NCBI RefSeq assembly: GCF_026342015.1
Contig: NZ_JAPENL010000001.1
Span: 2,356,001 to 2,420,000, forward strand
Length of the DNA stretch: 64,000 bases
Direction of reading: 5' to 3'
Source: Micromonospora lupini
GTDB lineage: Bacteria; Actinomycetota; Actinomycetes; Mycobacteriales; Micromonosporaceae
Each line of letters starts with the position of its first letter. Positions within the stretch are counted from its first letter, which is position 1. Positions 35,405-43,581 of this stretch are shown here, piece by piece. The position numbers and the translations under genes were made by a program. The notes beneath the pieces are model-generated. The model searched no databases. It saw nothing but the letters and a program-made list of their open reading frames with translations, and was not told where the DNA came from.

Positions 35405-36187
35405 TCACACCGCGAGGCAGTTGGGTCGCACCGGGCCGTCGACCAGGGCGCCGCGCACGATTGTGTACGCGGTGCCGTCGAGCACCAGGCCGAGGTGGCC
35501 GACCACCCGCAGCGGGCAGTACCCCTGGATGAGGACGTTCGTCGCTCCGTCGTTGACTGCCGCGTTGCCGGTCGGGCGGACCAGCTCGTCCTGGAGCGTG
35601 CGGACGGTCGTGTAGCGCACCGACCCGGGGGTGTCGTCGCCGGCGTTGAGGTCGGCGAGGAAGGCGGAGCCGATGGTCATCTGTTGGCAGGCCACGATGC
35701 CGGCGCAGCTGCCGAGGCCGAGGAACGCCACGATGTTGGCGACGTAGGTGCCGTACTGGGGTGTGCCCAGGCTGACGTACCGGCCGACGCCTGCGGTGCC
35801 GCCCAGGCGCTTGAGGTAGTAGCGGCTGACCAGGCCGCCCTCCGAGTGGGCGACGAGGTCGACGGTCGCCGCGCCGGTGCTGGCGCGCACCTGCTCGACG
35901 TAGCCGGCGAACGCGCGGGCCGAGGCGGGGATGTCACCGAGGCCCAGCCCGGGGAGCTGGTAGATGAAGGTCCGGTAGCCGTCGGCGCGCAGCCGGGCGG
36001 CGATGGGCTCGTACGCCACGGCGACGCCGCTGAGGCCGCCGACCACGATGACCGGGTTGGCCGCGGCGGCGGTTCCCGCAGCGGCTGCGGGGGTCGGGGT
36101 GGAGGAGGCCGCTGTCGCGGCGCCGGCGGATGCGAGCAGGGCGGCGGTGGCGAGGGCTACGACGAGGACGGTCTTTCGGAGCAGCAT
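35405..36187 (-). CDS. Secreted lipase/esterase (alpha/beta hydrolase)
   Basis: The 260-residue exported enzyme begins MLLRKTVLVVALATAALLAS with a signal peptide ending near residue 26 (AATAA), then an Ala-rich stretch. The mature part has NPVIVVGGLSGVAVAYEPIA (oxyanion region) and the nucleophile elbow VDLVAHSEGGLVSRYYLKRL with the Ser in AHSEGG, as in class 2 (EstA/LipA-like) triacylglycerol lipases. A late histidine in LRVVGHLGLVLDG would complete the triad. Several cysteines (GSCAGIVACQQ, GYCPLR, RPNCLAV) could form disulphides. Start ATG 36185-36187 has CGGAGG upstream. Confidence 0.88.
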   Translation of the reverse strand: MLLRKTVLVVALATAALLASAGAATAASSTPTPAAAAGTAAAANPVIVVGGLSGVAVAYEPIAARLRADGYRTFIYQLPGLGLGDIPASARAFAGYVEQVRASTGAATVDLVAHSEGGLVSRYYLKRLGGTAGVGRYVSLGTPQYGTYVANIVAFLGLGSCAGIVACQQMTIGSAFLADLNAGDDTPGSVRYTTVRTLQDELVRPTGNAAVNDGATNVLIQGYCPLRVVGHLGLVLDGTAYTIVRGALVDGPVRPNCLAV

Positions 36188-36367
36188 GACTGCACCTCCG
36201 GGGGGAGGCACCCGGCGAACCGGGCAGGTGGGTGGGGGTGTCCGGTCGACCGTGCGACGATCATGCCCGCAACAATTGAGAAACGTCAATCACTTGTTAC
36301 GCACCGGTAACCCGTTGTCCCACCGAAGGCGCAAACCGGCAATTCAGGCGGTCGCGCTGGCGCGTTC

Positions 36368-36943
36368 TCAGCCGGCTGTCGCGCGCAGCCCGTCCAGGGC
36401 CACGCCGAGCACCCGGTCACGTTGCTCGGGCGCGGCGAACTGGGCCATCGTCAGGCCGCTGATCAGGCGCACCACGTCGTCGAAGCCGATGTCGTCGCGG
36501 ACCGCCCCGGCCGCCTGGGCGCGGCGCATCAGCGGCTCGCCGGCGGCGTAGATCTCCGTCCGGCAACTGGTGAAGATCTCCGAGTCGTGCAGCAACTGCT
36601 CGGCGAGCGCCCGCTTCGTGGCGACGTACGCGACGAAGCGGTGCAGCCACGCGACAAGGGCGTCCCACGGGGGCAGTTCGGCCAGGTCGGCGGCGGAGTT
36701 GCTCAGCGCGCGGACCTCCTCGACGTACACGGCCTCGAACAGGTGCCGGCGGGTCGGGAAGTTGCGGTAGAGGGTGCCGATGCCCACCCCGGCCCGGCGG
36801 GCCACGTCCTCCAGGGAGGCGGCGGCGCCGTTCTCGGCGAACGCGTCGCGCGCCGCGGCGACCAGGGCGTCGTAGTTGCGCCGCGCGTCGGCCCGCTTGG
36901 GCCGTTGCGCGAAGACCTCGGGCATCTGCCCCGCGCTGGTCAT
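36368..36943 (-). CDS. TetR family transcriptional repressor
   Basis: The 191-residue protein has an N-terminal HTH (ALVAAARDAFAENGAAASLE, then VARRAGVGIGTLYRNFPTRR) and a variable ligand domain. The ATG at 36941-36943 is preferred to the GTG 12 bp upstream because a GAGGTGA lies 8 bases before it. It is divergent from an MFS exporter, and three palindromes matching one consensus lie between the genes, so it very likely represses both itself and the exporter until a drug-like ligand binds. Confidence 0.92.
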   Translation of the reverse strand: MTSAGQMPEVFAQRPKRADARRNYDALVAAARDAFAENGAAASLEDVARRAGVGIGTLYRNFPTRRHLFEAVYVEEVRALSNSAADLAELPPWDALVAWLHRFVAYVATKRALAEQLLHDSEIFTSCRTEIYAAGEPLMRRAQAAGAVRDDIGFDDVVRLISGLTMAQFAAPEQRDRVLGVALDGLRATAG

Positions 36944-36972
36944 GACGTGCGTCACCTCACCTTGGTTGCATC

Positions 36973-37036
36973 CGGAGGCACCCCTCCGCTAGCTTAGTGG
37001 AGGCACCCCTCCGGAAATGCCGGAGGACAGCCTCCG
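36973..37036. promoter_or_regulatory. Three-fold operator array between TetR and MFS genes
   Basis: Three 16-bp palindromes: CGGAGG-CACC-CCTCCG at 36973-36988, TGGAGG-CACC-CCTCCG at 36998-37013 and CGGAGG-ACAG-CCTCCG at 37021-37036. Their centres are 25 and 23 bp apart, roughly two helical turns, so bound dimers would lie on nearly the same face. A TTAGCTTA-like segment follows and could be a promoter element. This is a strong candidate binding region for the adjacent TetR protein. Confidence 0.85.
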
Positions 37037-37159
37037 GTTAGCTTACCTCGGGACCCGCCCGATCCGCCTGGCCACCCGATCGCCCGGACCCGACAGACCT
37101 GCCCGCCTTTGACGACGGGCGACAAACCTCCTTCCGTACCACATAGGGAGTTTTCTCTC

Positions 37160-38626
37160 GTGTCAGTGACCTCCCGACGCAGCTCGCGTCGGCTCACCTT
37201 CACCGTGCTCGCGGCAGGCGCCGGGTTCTTCGCGATGCTCCAGTCGTTGATCACCCCGGTGCTGCCGACCATCCAGCAGGACCTGCACACCTCACAGAAC
37301 ACCGTGACCTGGGTTCTGACCGCCTACCTGCTCTCCGCGTCGATCTTCACGCCGATCCTCGGACGGGTCGGCGACATGGTCGGCAAGGAGCGGATGCTCG
37401 TCGTCTCGCTCGCCGCCCTCGCCCTCGGCTGCCTGGTGGCCGCCATCGCGCCGAACATCGGCGTGCTCATCGTCGCCCGGGTCGTGCAGGGCATCGGCGG
37501 CGCGGTCTTCCCGCTGTCGTTCGGCATCATCCGCGACGAGTTCCCGGCCGCGCGGGTCGGCGGCGCCGTCGCCGCCATCTCGGCGATCGTCGCCGCCGGC
37601 GGTGGCCTCGGCGTCGTGCTCGCCGGCCCGATCGTGGCCGCGCTCGACTACCGCTGGCTGTTCTGGATCCCGCTGGTCGTGGTCGGCCTGACCGCCGTCG
37701 CCGCGCACCTGTTCGTGCCCGAGTCGCCGGTACGGACCCCCGGTCGGATCGACTGGCGTGCGACCCTGCTGCTCTCCGGCTGGCTCGTCGCGCTGCTCCT
37801 GCCGATCAGCCAGGGCGCGGCCTGGGGCTGGACCTCCACCCGGGTGCTCGGCCTGCTGGCGCTCGCCGTGGTGCTGCTGGTCGGCTGGCTCGTCGCCGAG
37901 GTGCGCTCGACCAACCCGCTCATCGACATGCGGATGATGCGCCTGCCCGGCGTCTGGACCACAAACCTGGTCGCCCTGCTCTACGGCGCGTCGATGTTCT
38001 CCGTGTACGCGTTCCTTCCCCAGTTCGTGCAGACCCCGACCGCTGCCGGCTACGGCTTCGGCGCCAGCATCAGCCAGGCCGGTCTGCTCATGCTGCCGAT
38101 GCTCGTCGCGATGTTCGTCGCCGGCCTCGTCGCCGGCCGGCTCCAGGCCGTGTTCAGCGCCAAGGCGCAGCTCGCCACCGGCGCCGCGTTCAACGTGGCC
38201 GCCTCCGCGATGCTGGCCGCCGCGCACGACACCCGCTGGGAGGTCGGCATCGCCGGTGGGCTTGTCGGTCTCGGCATCGGCCTGGCGTTCGCGTCGATGG
38301 CCAACCTGATCGTCGGCAGCGTGCCCGCCAGCCAGACCGGCGTGGCGACAGGCATGAACGCCAACATCCGTACCATCGGCGGCGCGATCGGCGCGGCAGT
38401 GGTCAGCGGCGTGATCACCGCCCACCCGCAGGCCAGCGGCCTGCCCCGGGAAGCCGGCTTCACGATGGGATTTCTCGTCCTCACCGCGATCGCCCTGGCG
38501 GCCGCGCTCGCGGCCCTGGCCGTCCCGTCCGCCCGGCGGGCGTCGGCCGGTCGCCGGCCGTCCACCGCGACGATCGTCGAGTCCGAGCTAGCCGGCGAGT
38601 TCGCCACCATGCCCGCGACCCGCTGA
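37160..38626 (+). CDS. MFS multidrug exporter (DHA2, 14-TM type)
   Basis: The 488-residue membrane protein has about 14 hydrophobic helices. TM1 is LTFTVLAAGAGFFAMLQSLI; motif A is ILGRVGDMVGKERMLVVSLA and motif C-like IVAAGGGLGVVLAGPIVAAL marks a drug:H+ antiporter. A GTG at 37160 (VSVTSRRSSRR) has AGGGAG 11 bases upstream, so I prefer it over the TTG at 37109. It is controlled in all likelihood by the divergent TetR gene and ends in a UUCG-capped terminator. Confidence 0.93.
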   Translation: MSVTSRRSSRRLTFTVLAAGAGFFAMLQSLITPVLPTIQQDLHTSQNTVTWVLTAYLLSASIFTPILGRVGDMVGKERMLVVSLAALALGCLVAAIAPNIGVLIVARVVQGIGGAVFPLSFGIIRDEFPAARVGGAVAAISAIVAAGGGLGVVLAGPIVAALDYRWLFWIPLVVVGLTAVAAHLFVPESPVRTPGRIDWRATLLLSGWLVALLLPISQGAAWGWTSTRVLGLLALAVVLLVGWLVAEVRSTNPLIDMRMMRLPGVWTTNLVALLYGASMFSVYAFLPQFVQTPTAAGYGFGASISQAGLLMLPMLVAMFVAGLVAGRLQAVFSAKAQLATGAAFNVAASAMLAAAHDTRWEVGIAGGLVGLGIGLAFASMANLIVGSVPASQTGVATGMNANIRTIGGAIGAAVVSGVITAHPQASGLPREAGFTMGFLVLTAIALAAALAALAVPSARRASAGRRPSTATIVESELAGEFATMPATR

Positions 38627-38638
38627 GGGAACGTGACG

Positions 38639-38666
38639 CAGCCCGGGCGGTTCGCCGCCCGGGCTG
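38639..38666 (+). terminator. Terminator with TTCG tetraloop after the MFS gene
   Basis: A perfect 12-bp GC stem, CAGCCCGGGCGG at 38639-38650 and its inverse at 38655-38666, closed by the stable tetraloop TTCG. It starts 13 bp after the MFS stop. Confidence 0.85.
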
Positions 38667-38731
38667 CTCCATGTTCGGGAGTACGCTTGCCGCTCCCCCG
38701 TCCACCGCTCGTCGTCTTTCAGGATGCGCCC

Positions 38732-39709
38732 ATGTCCGAGTTGCTGACCGCCGACCGCATCGACGAGATCGGCGCCCTGGGCTTCGACAGCCCGGACCCG
38801 GCCCCGCTGGTCGCCGAGCTGGTGGGTGCCGTCGACGAGGGGCGCGTCGCCGACCCTGACGACACCGGGTACGCCCTGCTTGTCGCCGCGGACATCCTCG
38901 AGCAGGCGGGCGACCTGGCCGACGCGCTCACGCTGGCCACCCGCGCCATCGCCGAGCAGCCCGACGACAACGCGTACGCCCGAGCGGTGCGCGGTGGTCT
39001 GCTGCTTCGCCTCGGTCGCTCGGACGAGGGCATGGCCGAGCTGACCGCCCTGCGCCCGCTGCTGGAGACCGATCCCGCGGCCACGTACCTGGTCGACGAG
39101 CTGGCCGAGTCCGACCACAGCGAGACGGCGCTGGAGTGGCTCACCGGCGCGCTGGACGCGATCCTGGAACGGACCCGGACCCAGCAGCACGAGTCCGAGG
39201 ACGCCCAGGACGAGGCCGCGGCCATGATCTACGGCCTGGCCCAGCGGCGGCACGACCTGCGCGAGGAACTGGGCCTGCCGCACGACGAGTACGACAACCT
39301 CGCCGACCGACTGCGCGCCGCCAGCAGCCACGCCCTCGACGCGCTCGACGACGGCCCCGCGACGCTGCTGTACTGGCCGCAGGCCGAGTTCAACGCGTTG
39401 CTGATGCGCTGGCCCGCGCTTGTCGACAGCTACCCGAAGACGTGGGACGAGCACCGTACCCAGATCGAACGCGCCCTCGTCGAGGCGTCCGGGCTGGGCG
39501 GGGGCGACCTGGGCGTCGTCGCCGCCACCGTCGCGGGCCTGGCGGCCTTCGCCGGCGACAACCCCGTCGACGAGGAAACCCTCGACGAGTACGCCGACAG
39601 CCTCGACGAGGTGGGCCTGACGGCCTGGCCGCCCGGCCGCAACGACGCCTGCTGGTGCGGGTCGGGCGCGAAGTACAAGAAGTGCTGCCTGCCGCGCTCG
39701 CGAAGCTGA
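38732..39709 (+). CDS. SEC-C motif protein with helical repeats
   Basis: The 325-residue acidic protein has TPR-like helices at about residues 45-110 (LVAADILEQAGDLADALTLA). It ends with a SEC-C zinc motif, RNDACWCGSGAKYKKCCLPR, like that at the tail of SecA. The SEC-C motif binds zinc and mediates protein contacts. Function of this stand-alone form is unknown. The ATG at 38732 begins MSELLTADRIDEIGALGFDS. A second copy of the 36-bp palindrome follows 73 bp after the stop. Confidence 0.8.
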   Translation: MSELLTADRIDEIGALGFDSPDPAPLVAELVGAVDEGRVADPDDTGYALLVAADILEQAGDLADALTLATRAIAEQPDDNAYARAVRGGLLLRLGRSDEGMAELTALRPLLETDPAATYLVDELAESDHSETALEWLTGALDAILERTRTQQHESEDAQDEAAAMIYGLAQRRHDLREELGLPHDEYDNLADRLRAASSHALDALDDGPATLLYWPQAEFNALLMRWPALVDSYPKTWDEHRTQIERALVEASGLGGGDLGVVAATVAGLAAFAGDNPVDEETLDEYADSLDEVGLTAWPPGRNDACWCGSGAKYKKCCLPRSRS

Positions 39710-39781
39710 CCTCTCCTCCGTGTCGGCCGGCCCGGATGGCGTGGCGCGGCACACGCCCGGAGGTAATGTCCCCTGAGCGTC

Positions 39782-39817
39782 TATACCTGTGAGTCATAAC
39801 TATGACTCACAGGTATA
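39782..39817. repeat. 36-bp perfect palindrome, copy 2
   Basis: The same 17-base arms as copy 1 (22302-22337), separated here by AC, the reverse complement of the GT spacer there, so the two copies are the same element in opposite orientation. It lies between the SEC-C gene (stop 39709) and the F420-type gene (start 39875), both on the plus strand. Confidence 0.9.
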
Positions 39818-39874
39818 CCGTCCACTCACGATCGACGTTCTGTGATCGGTCGGCTCGGCGACGGAGGCGATGGA

Positions 39875-40342
39875 GTGACCGCACAGGAACAGCACGAGAC
39901 GATCGAGGACAGCCCGGTCGGCTGGGTCGCCACGCACGTTCGGCGTTACGTGGAGACCGACGGGGCCGAGGGCGGCACCTACCACGGCTATCCCGCCCTG
40001 CTGCTCACCACCCGGGGACGCCGGTCGGGCACACTCCGCCGTACCGCGTTGATCTACGGCCGCGACGGCGACGACCACCTGGTGGTGGCGTCCAACGGCG
40101 GCGCGACCACCCACCCCGCCTGGTACCTGAACCTGAGCGCCGACCCGACGGTGGAGATCCAGGTCGGCGCGGAGAGGTTCGCAGGGTGCGCCCGCACGGC
40201 GACCGCCGAGGAGCGGGCCCGGCTGTGGCAGCTGATGACGACTGTCTTCCCGACGTACGCCCGCTACCAGAAGGACACCGACCGCGAAATTCCGGTCGTC
40301 GTCATCGAACGCGTATCCGGGGAAGATCCCACGATCGATTGA
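39875..40342 (+). CDS. Nitroreductase family deazaflavin-dependent oxidoreductase
   Basis: The 155-residue protein resembles the F420H2-dependent Ddn/FDOR-A group: GYPALLLTTRGRRSGTLRRT with the cofactor-phosphate-binding TxGRxSG, LIYGRDGDDHLVVASNGGAT, and HPAWYLNLSADPTVEIQVG. Such split-barrel proteins reduce quinones or xenobiotics with F420H2. GTG 39875 is preferred to the GTG at 39842 because GGAGG lies about 8 bases upstream. Confidence 0.88.
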   Translation: MTAQEQHETIEDSPVGWVATHVRRYVETDGAEGGTYHGYPALLLTTRGRRSGTLRRTALIYGRDGDDHLVVASNGGATTHPAWYLNLSADPTVEIQVGAERFAGCARTATAEERARLWQLMTTVFPTYARYQKDTDREIPVVVIERVSGEDPTID

Positions 40343-40410
40343 TCTGCGTAAGTGCCGTGGAAGGCTATGGTGACCGCAGGTAAGCACCCACTCCGACAAG
40401 GAGAACCGCC

Positions 40411-40818
40411 GTGCGCCGCATCACCACCACCATCGCACTGCTCGGGCTGTCCCTGGTCGTGCTGCTGACGCCGTCGCCGGCGAGCGCGGCGAGCACAGTC
40501 GAGGTCACGTCCGCGACCCTGGTCGCGAAAGGCGTCGCCGTGGACGTCACCCTCACCGTGACCTGCCAATCCGGCCTCTCCGGCACCACCGAGTTGACCC
40601 TGCGCCAGCGCTCGGGCGACCGCGTGGCCTACGGGACCGGCTGGGCGCCCCTGTCCTGTTCGGGCGAGCCGCAGACCGTGACGGGGCGGGTGTACACGGA
40701 GGCGGGCGGGTTCGCCTTCAACAAGGGAGTGGCGCTGGCCAACGGATCCTTCGAGTTGTGCGAGCAGGAATACTGCGACTTCCTGCAGTTCAGCGACACA
40801 GTCCGCGTCACCCGCTGA
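40411..40818 (+). CDS. Small secreted protein of unknown function
   Basis: The 135-residue protein starts VRRITTTIALLGLSLVVLLT with a signal peptide likely cleaved after SPASA near residue 28. The mature part of about 107 residues is rich in beta-strand-type sequence (TVEVTSATLVAKGVAVDVTL) and has four cysteines (TCQS, SCSG, ELCEQEYCDF), compatible with two disulphides. AAGGAG precedes the GTG. Similar small actinomycete exported proteins lack a known role. Confidence 0.75.
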   Translation: MRRITTTIALLGLSLVVLLTPSPASAASTVEVTSATLVAKGVAVDVTLTVTCQSGLSGTTELTLRQRSGDRVAYGTGWAPLSCSGEPQTVTGRVYTEAGGFAFNKGVALANGSFELCEQEYCDFLQFSDTVRVTR

Positions 40819-41063
40819 ACCGGTCGGACGCCTTCCCCTCGCTGGTCAGCACCGAGGCATCCGGGTTCCAGCACGTGCGACAACACCACCTCATGGGCCG
40901 AACGCGGATACGCGTACCGCCTGGCCAGTTGCTCCCGCTTGACCCCGCGCCGCACGTCGGCTGTCACGGTTGGGCAGCTCCGATGTCGACAGTGGGACCG
41001 CGGGTCGCAAGGTGATGTCGGCCGTCGCGGGTGGTTGGAAAGTCGTGCTGCCACCACCCGTGG

Positions 41064-41333
41064 TCAGTTTCCCAGTGCGCGGACCTTGGCGATCGTCTCC
41101 TGGACGTGCTGCTTGGCCGGTTCGCCGCCCTGGGACGCCTGCGCGAGCGCCTGGCGGTACGCGTCGATCATGCCGACCAGTGGACCGGCGGCGACGCCCT
41201 CAAGCGCACCGGCAACAAGTGATCGCGCCTCGGCCGCGTCCTGTGCTGCCGCTGCGGTCTTGGCCTTCGCCTCGTCGAGCTTCTGCGACGCCGCCGCCAA
41301 CCTCGCGATGATCTGTGCTGCGCTCACGCGCAC
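41064..41333 (-). CDS. Small helical protein, probable DUF6244 family
   Basis: The 89-residue protein from GTG 41333 or the GTG six bases downstream (VSAAQIIARLAAASQKLDEA) is predicted to be nearly all helical. It ends in EPAKQHVQETIAKVRALGN, which I recall from DUF6244 proteins of Micromonosporaceae. It is Ala-rich with a coiled-coil-like heptad pattern, but no function is known. The 245 bp between 40819 and 41063 contain no gene that I can support. Confidence 0.65.
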   Translation of the reverse strand: MRVSAAQIIARLAAASQKLDEAKAKTAAAAQDAAEARSLVAGALEGVAAGPLVGMIDAYRQALAQASQGGEPAKQHVQETIAKVRALGN

Positions 41334-41663
41334 CCTCCCCCTGATCGACCATCACCTCCGCCGCCGCACCGGCGAAGACCACAAGGGAGCGTACGAGATC
41401 CCTGCACCCAGCGCGACCGCTCGCTAGCTCCCGCGTGATGGCAGAGGTTCCTGCGCCTCACCGCGAAGATCACTTGACGCTGAGCAGTCAGGGCAGGGCC
41501 AACACACCTACTCGACATCAAGTGATCGTGAAGCCCGCACGAAATTCCGTGGCGCGGAGCCGCAAAGAAGATCGACTGACAGGGGTCCCGGTAGGAGTCG
41601 CTACCCGAACCCGGGGTGGTGAGCGGTCAGCGGGCGGCGACGAACATAGCTACGCCACCAACC
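41334..41663. other. 330-bp gap; no gene seen
   Basis: The stretch lies between the start of the small helical gene and the end of the mini-GntR gene, both minus strand. It has no convincing coding pattern and no strong hairpin. It should hold the promoter of the helical-protein gene. Confidence 0.4.
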
Positions 41664-41882
41664 TCAGCGCTCGGCCACGTAGACGCCGACGCCAGGCACG
41701 CCGACGACGAGTCCTTCCGCCTTCAACGTGAGCATCGCGTTGCGCACGACAATCGCAGAGACGCCGTGAATCTGGCAAAGCTGGGAGGTCGACGGCAGCT
41801 TGTCGCCGGGCGACAGCTCGCCCGAGGCGATCTGCTTGCGGATGTGTTCGGCAAGCTCAACCCACTTGGGGCTTGGTGGCAT
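41664..41882 (-). CDS. Mini-GntR regulator (winged helix only)
   Basis: The 72-residue protein is a GntR-type winged HTH without any effector domain: PKWVELAEHIRKQIASGELS, PGDKLPSTSQLCQIHGVSAI and AEGLVVGVPGVGVYVAER. Such stripped GntR proteins act as plasmid or conjugative-element repressors or as constitutive DNA-binders. It is divergent from three small overlapping genes, and a repeat-rich A+T-rich control region lies between. Confidence 0.85.
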   Translation of the reverse strand: MPPSPKWVELAEHIRKQIASGELSPGDKLPSTSQLCQIHGVSAIVVRNAMLTLKAEGLVVGVPGVGVYVAER

Positions 41883-41926
41883 GGCAGTACTCCCTGGTCA
41901 GCACCGCCATTCGACCACTCATCACC

Positions 41927-41969
41927 TTGTTATCGCAAGTGATAGCTTGACTGCGATAGCTTGTTATCC
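41927..41969. promoter_or_regulatory. Repeat-rich control region upstream of the mini-GntR gene
   Basis: In 43 bp there are two direct repeats CTTGTTATC (41927-41935, 41961-41969) and two GATAGCTTG (41942-41950, 41956-41964). The TATC/GATA pairs also create short inverted repeats. The A+T content is much higher than in the flanks. It is a likely GntR operator and promoter for one or both divergent transcripts. Confidence 0.6.
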
Positions 41970-42179
41970 TAGGCTCCGAACTGACCGGCTCCCTGGTCAG
42001 CACCCGAGGAGTTGGTTTCTTCCCACCGCAGGAAGCGCTCGGTCGGTCGGTCCCCCCGCCCGGCCGGGCGTGCCGCGGCGTGCCCGCACGCTGCCCCCAC
42101 CGCCCCCACCGCCGAGCGGCACATGCCGCCACCAGCAGCGCCCAGCCCCGCAAGGAGACCGACCGGACGGGAGCACCCG

Positions 42180-42416
42180 ATGCCCGATCGACCCGACGAC
42201 CAGCCCACCGACCCACCAGCCCGACGTCCACCAGATGAGCGCCCATCAGCCCAGCGCCTCGTGTCCGCACAGGACGTCGAGGACGCCGACGACACTCTCT
42301 TCGCCCATCCCCCGCGCGTCGTCCGCAGGTGGGTCTGTGAATGCGGCGCGGACTACCCCTGCACCGACGTGCTCTTCGCCCGTCTGGTCAAAGCCACCGC
42401 CGAGGCCGACAAGTGA
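42180..42416 (+). CDS. Small unknown protein, first gene of a three-gene cassette
   Basis: The 78-residue protein from ATG 42180 has a Pro/Asp-rich, disordered start (MPDRPDDQPTDPPARRPPDE) and a C-terminal CECGADYPCTDVLF with three cysteines that might bind a metal. GGGAG lies about 8 bases upstream. The stop overlaps the next GTG by 4 bp. No family is recognised. Confidence 0.6.
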   Translation: MPDRPDDQPTDPPARRPPDERPSAQRLVSAQDVEDADDTLFAHPPRVVRRWVCECGADYPCTDVLFARLVKATAEADK

Positions 42417-43024
42417 GCGCCACCGCCGAATGCGACAAGCAGGCGCACCAGGGCAACACGGTGGATGACCTACGCGGCGCCTGGTTGGCCACGATCGCCG
42501 CCGCCGACCGGGCCGGCGCGCACCTGCACGGCTCGGGGTCACCCGGGCGGCGGCTGCCCTGGCAGGACGCGGTCACCGAGTGTTGGCGGGCGCTCAGCCT
42601 GGTCTACGCCGGCCTGGCCGCCGATCGGGCCTCGGCGGCGACCGCGACAGCGGGTGAGCTGCTCGCCGGCCTGCGGGCGGCTCGGGTCGACGCTGACCGT
42701 GCCGCCGCGCTGGCCGCCCGTACCCGATGGCGGTTGGGGGCGGCCGAGGACCGGCTGCGACGTACCCACAGTGTGGCGGACGTGGTCGCGGCCCGGCGCT
42801 TCGCGGCGGCCATCACCCGGTTGGACCTTGTCGTTGTGCGACTCGCGGTCGGCGCGTGCCGCATCGACCGCTCGGTGGCGGCGCTTACCGGCGAAGCGGT
42901 GACGCCCACGCCCGATGCGACCAGGAGCACGGCTACCGCCGGGGAGATCGCCCGCGGCTGTCGGGTGGCGAGCGCGCTCGCGACGAGGAGACGTCGACGA
43001 AAGATCAGGGAGTCGCGATGGTGA
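42413..43024 (+). CDS. Helical protein of unknown function
   Basis: The 203-residue protein from GTG 42413 (VSATAECDKQAHQGNTVDDL) is Ala/Arg-rich and probably all helical, with a long heptad-like stretch (LRAARVDADRAAALAARTRW) and a very basic C-terminus (ATRRRRRKIRESRW). It is coupled at both ends: 4 bp overlap with the gene before and 7 bp with the gene after. No family is recognised. Confidence 0.6.
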   Translation: MSATAECDKQAHQGNTVDDLRGAWLATIAAADRAGAHLHGSGSPGRRLPWQDAVTECWRALSLVYAGLAADRASAATATAGELLAGLRAARVDADRAAALAARTRWRLGAAEDRLRRTHSVADVVAARRFAAAITRLDLVVVRLAVGACRIDRSVAALTGEAVTPTPDATRSTATAGEIARGCRVASALATRRRRRKIRESRW

Positions 43025-43464
43025 GCGATCCGCACGCCGCGCTGCGCGGTCTGCTGGCGGGGCGGTTGCGTGGCCACGAGCGGCGGCTGCGGCGGTTCAG
43101 CGAGGCGGACTGGCTGCGGTACGCGGACCTGCTCGCCGGGGCGCTGCTGGTGGCGGTGCGGCGGCGGTTCGTCGCCGGGCAGGACCGGGCGCCGGTGATC
43201 CGGTTCGTGGCGTCCGCGCGGGAACGCTACGACGTCACCGGGTGCGACGTGGAGCCGGCGCTGGCCGAGGCGTTGGTGTGGGCGGCGCTCGGTGAACGCC
43301 CACCGGTGCCCGACGACGCGCCGGCGATCGTCGCCCGGACGGTGCTGCTGCTCGGGCTCCTGGAGGACGAGGGCTGCACCGACCGGGAACGGGACGACGT
43401 CCTCGCGGCGGCAGCGCAGGCCGCCGACAACGCGGCGCACGGCGACGAGCGGGAGGCGCACTAG
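43018..43464 (+). CDS. Unknown protein, last gene of the three-gene cassette
   Basis: The 148-residue protein from ATG 43018 (MVSDPHAALRGLLAGRLRGH) is helical with a basic N-terminal third (GHERRLRRFSEADWLRYADL) and an acidic C-terminus (DEGCTDRERDDVLAAAAQAA). It overlaps the preceding gene by 7 bp, so the three are one translational unit. No family is recognised and no catalytic motif is visible. Confidence 0.6.
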   Translation: MVSDPHAALRGLLAGRLRGHERRLRRFSEADWLRYADLLAGALLVAVRRRFVAGQDRAPVIRFVASARERYDVTGCDVEPALAEALVWAALGERPPVPDDAPAIVARTVLLLGLLEDEGCTDRERDDVLAAAAQAADNAAHGDEREAH

Positions 43465-43581
43465 AACCCGGACCACAATTTTCCGACGGCTCTGGCACGC
43501 TGACGATCGTCACCGTAGCGACGACCGCTCGTGACGGATCGACGTCCCGGCACCGGCGGGGGCGGGGAGAAGGGACGACGG

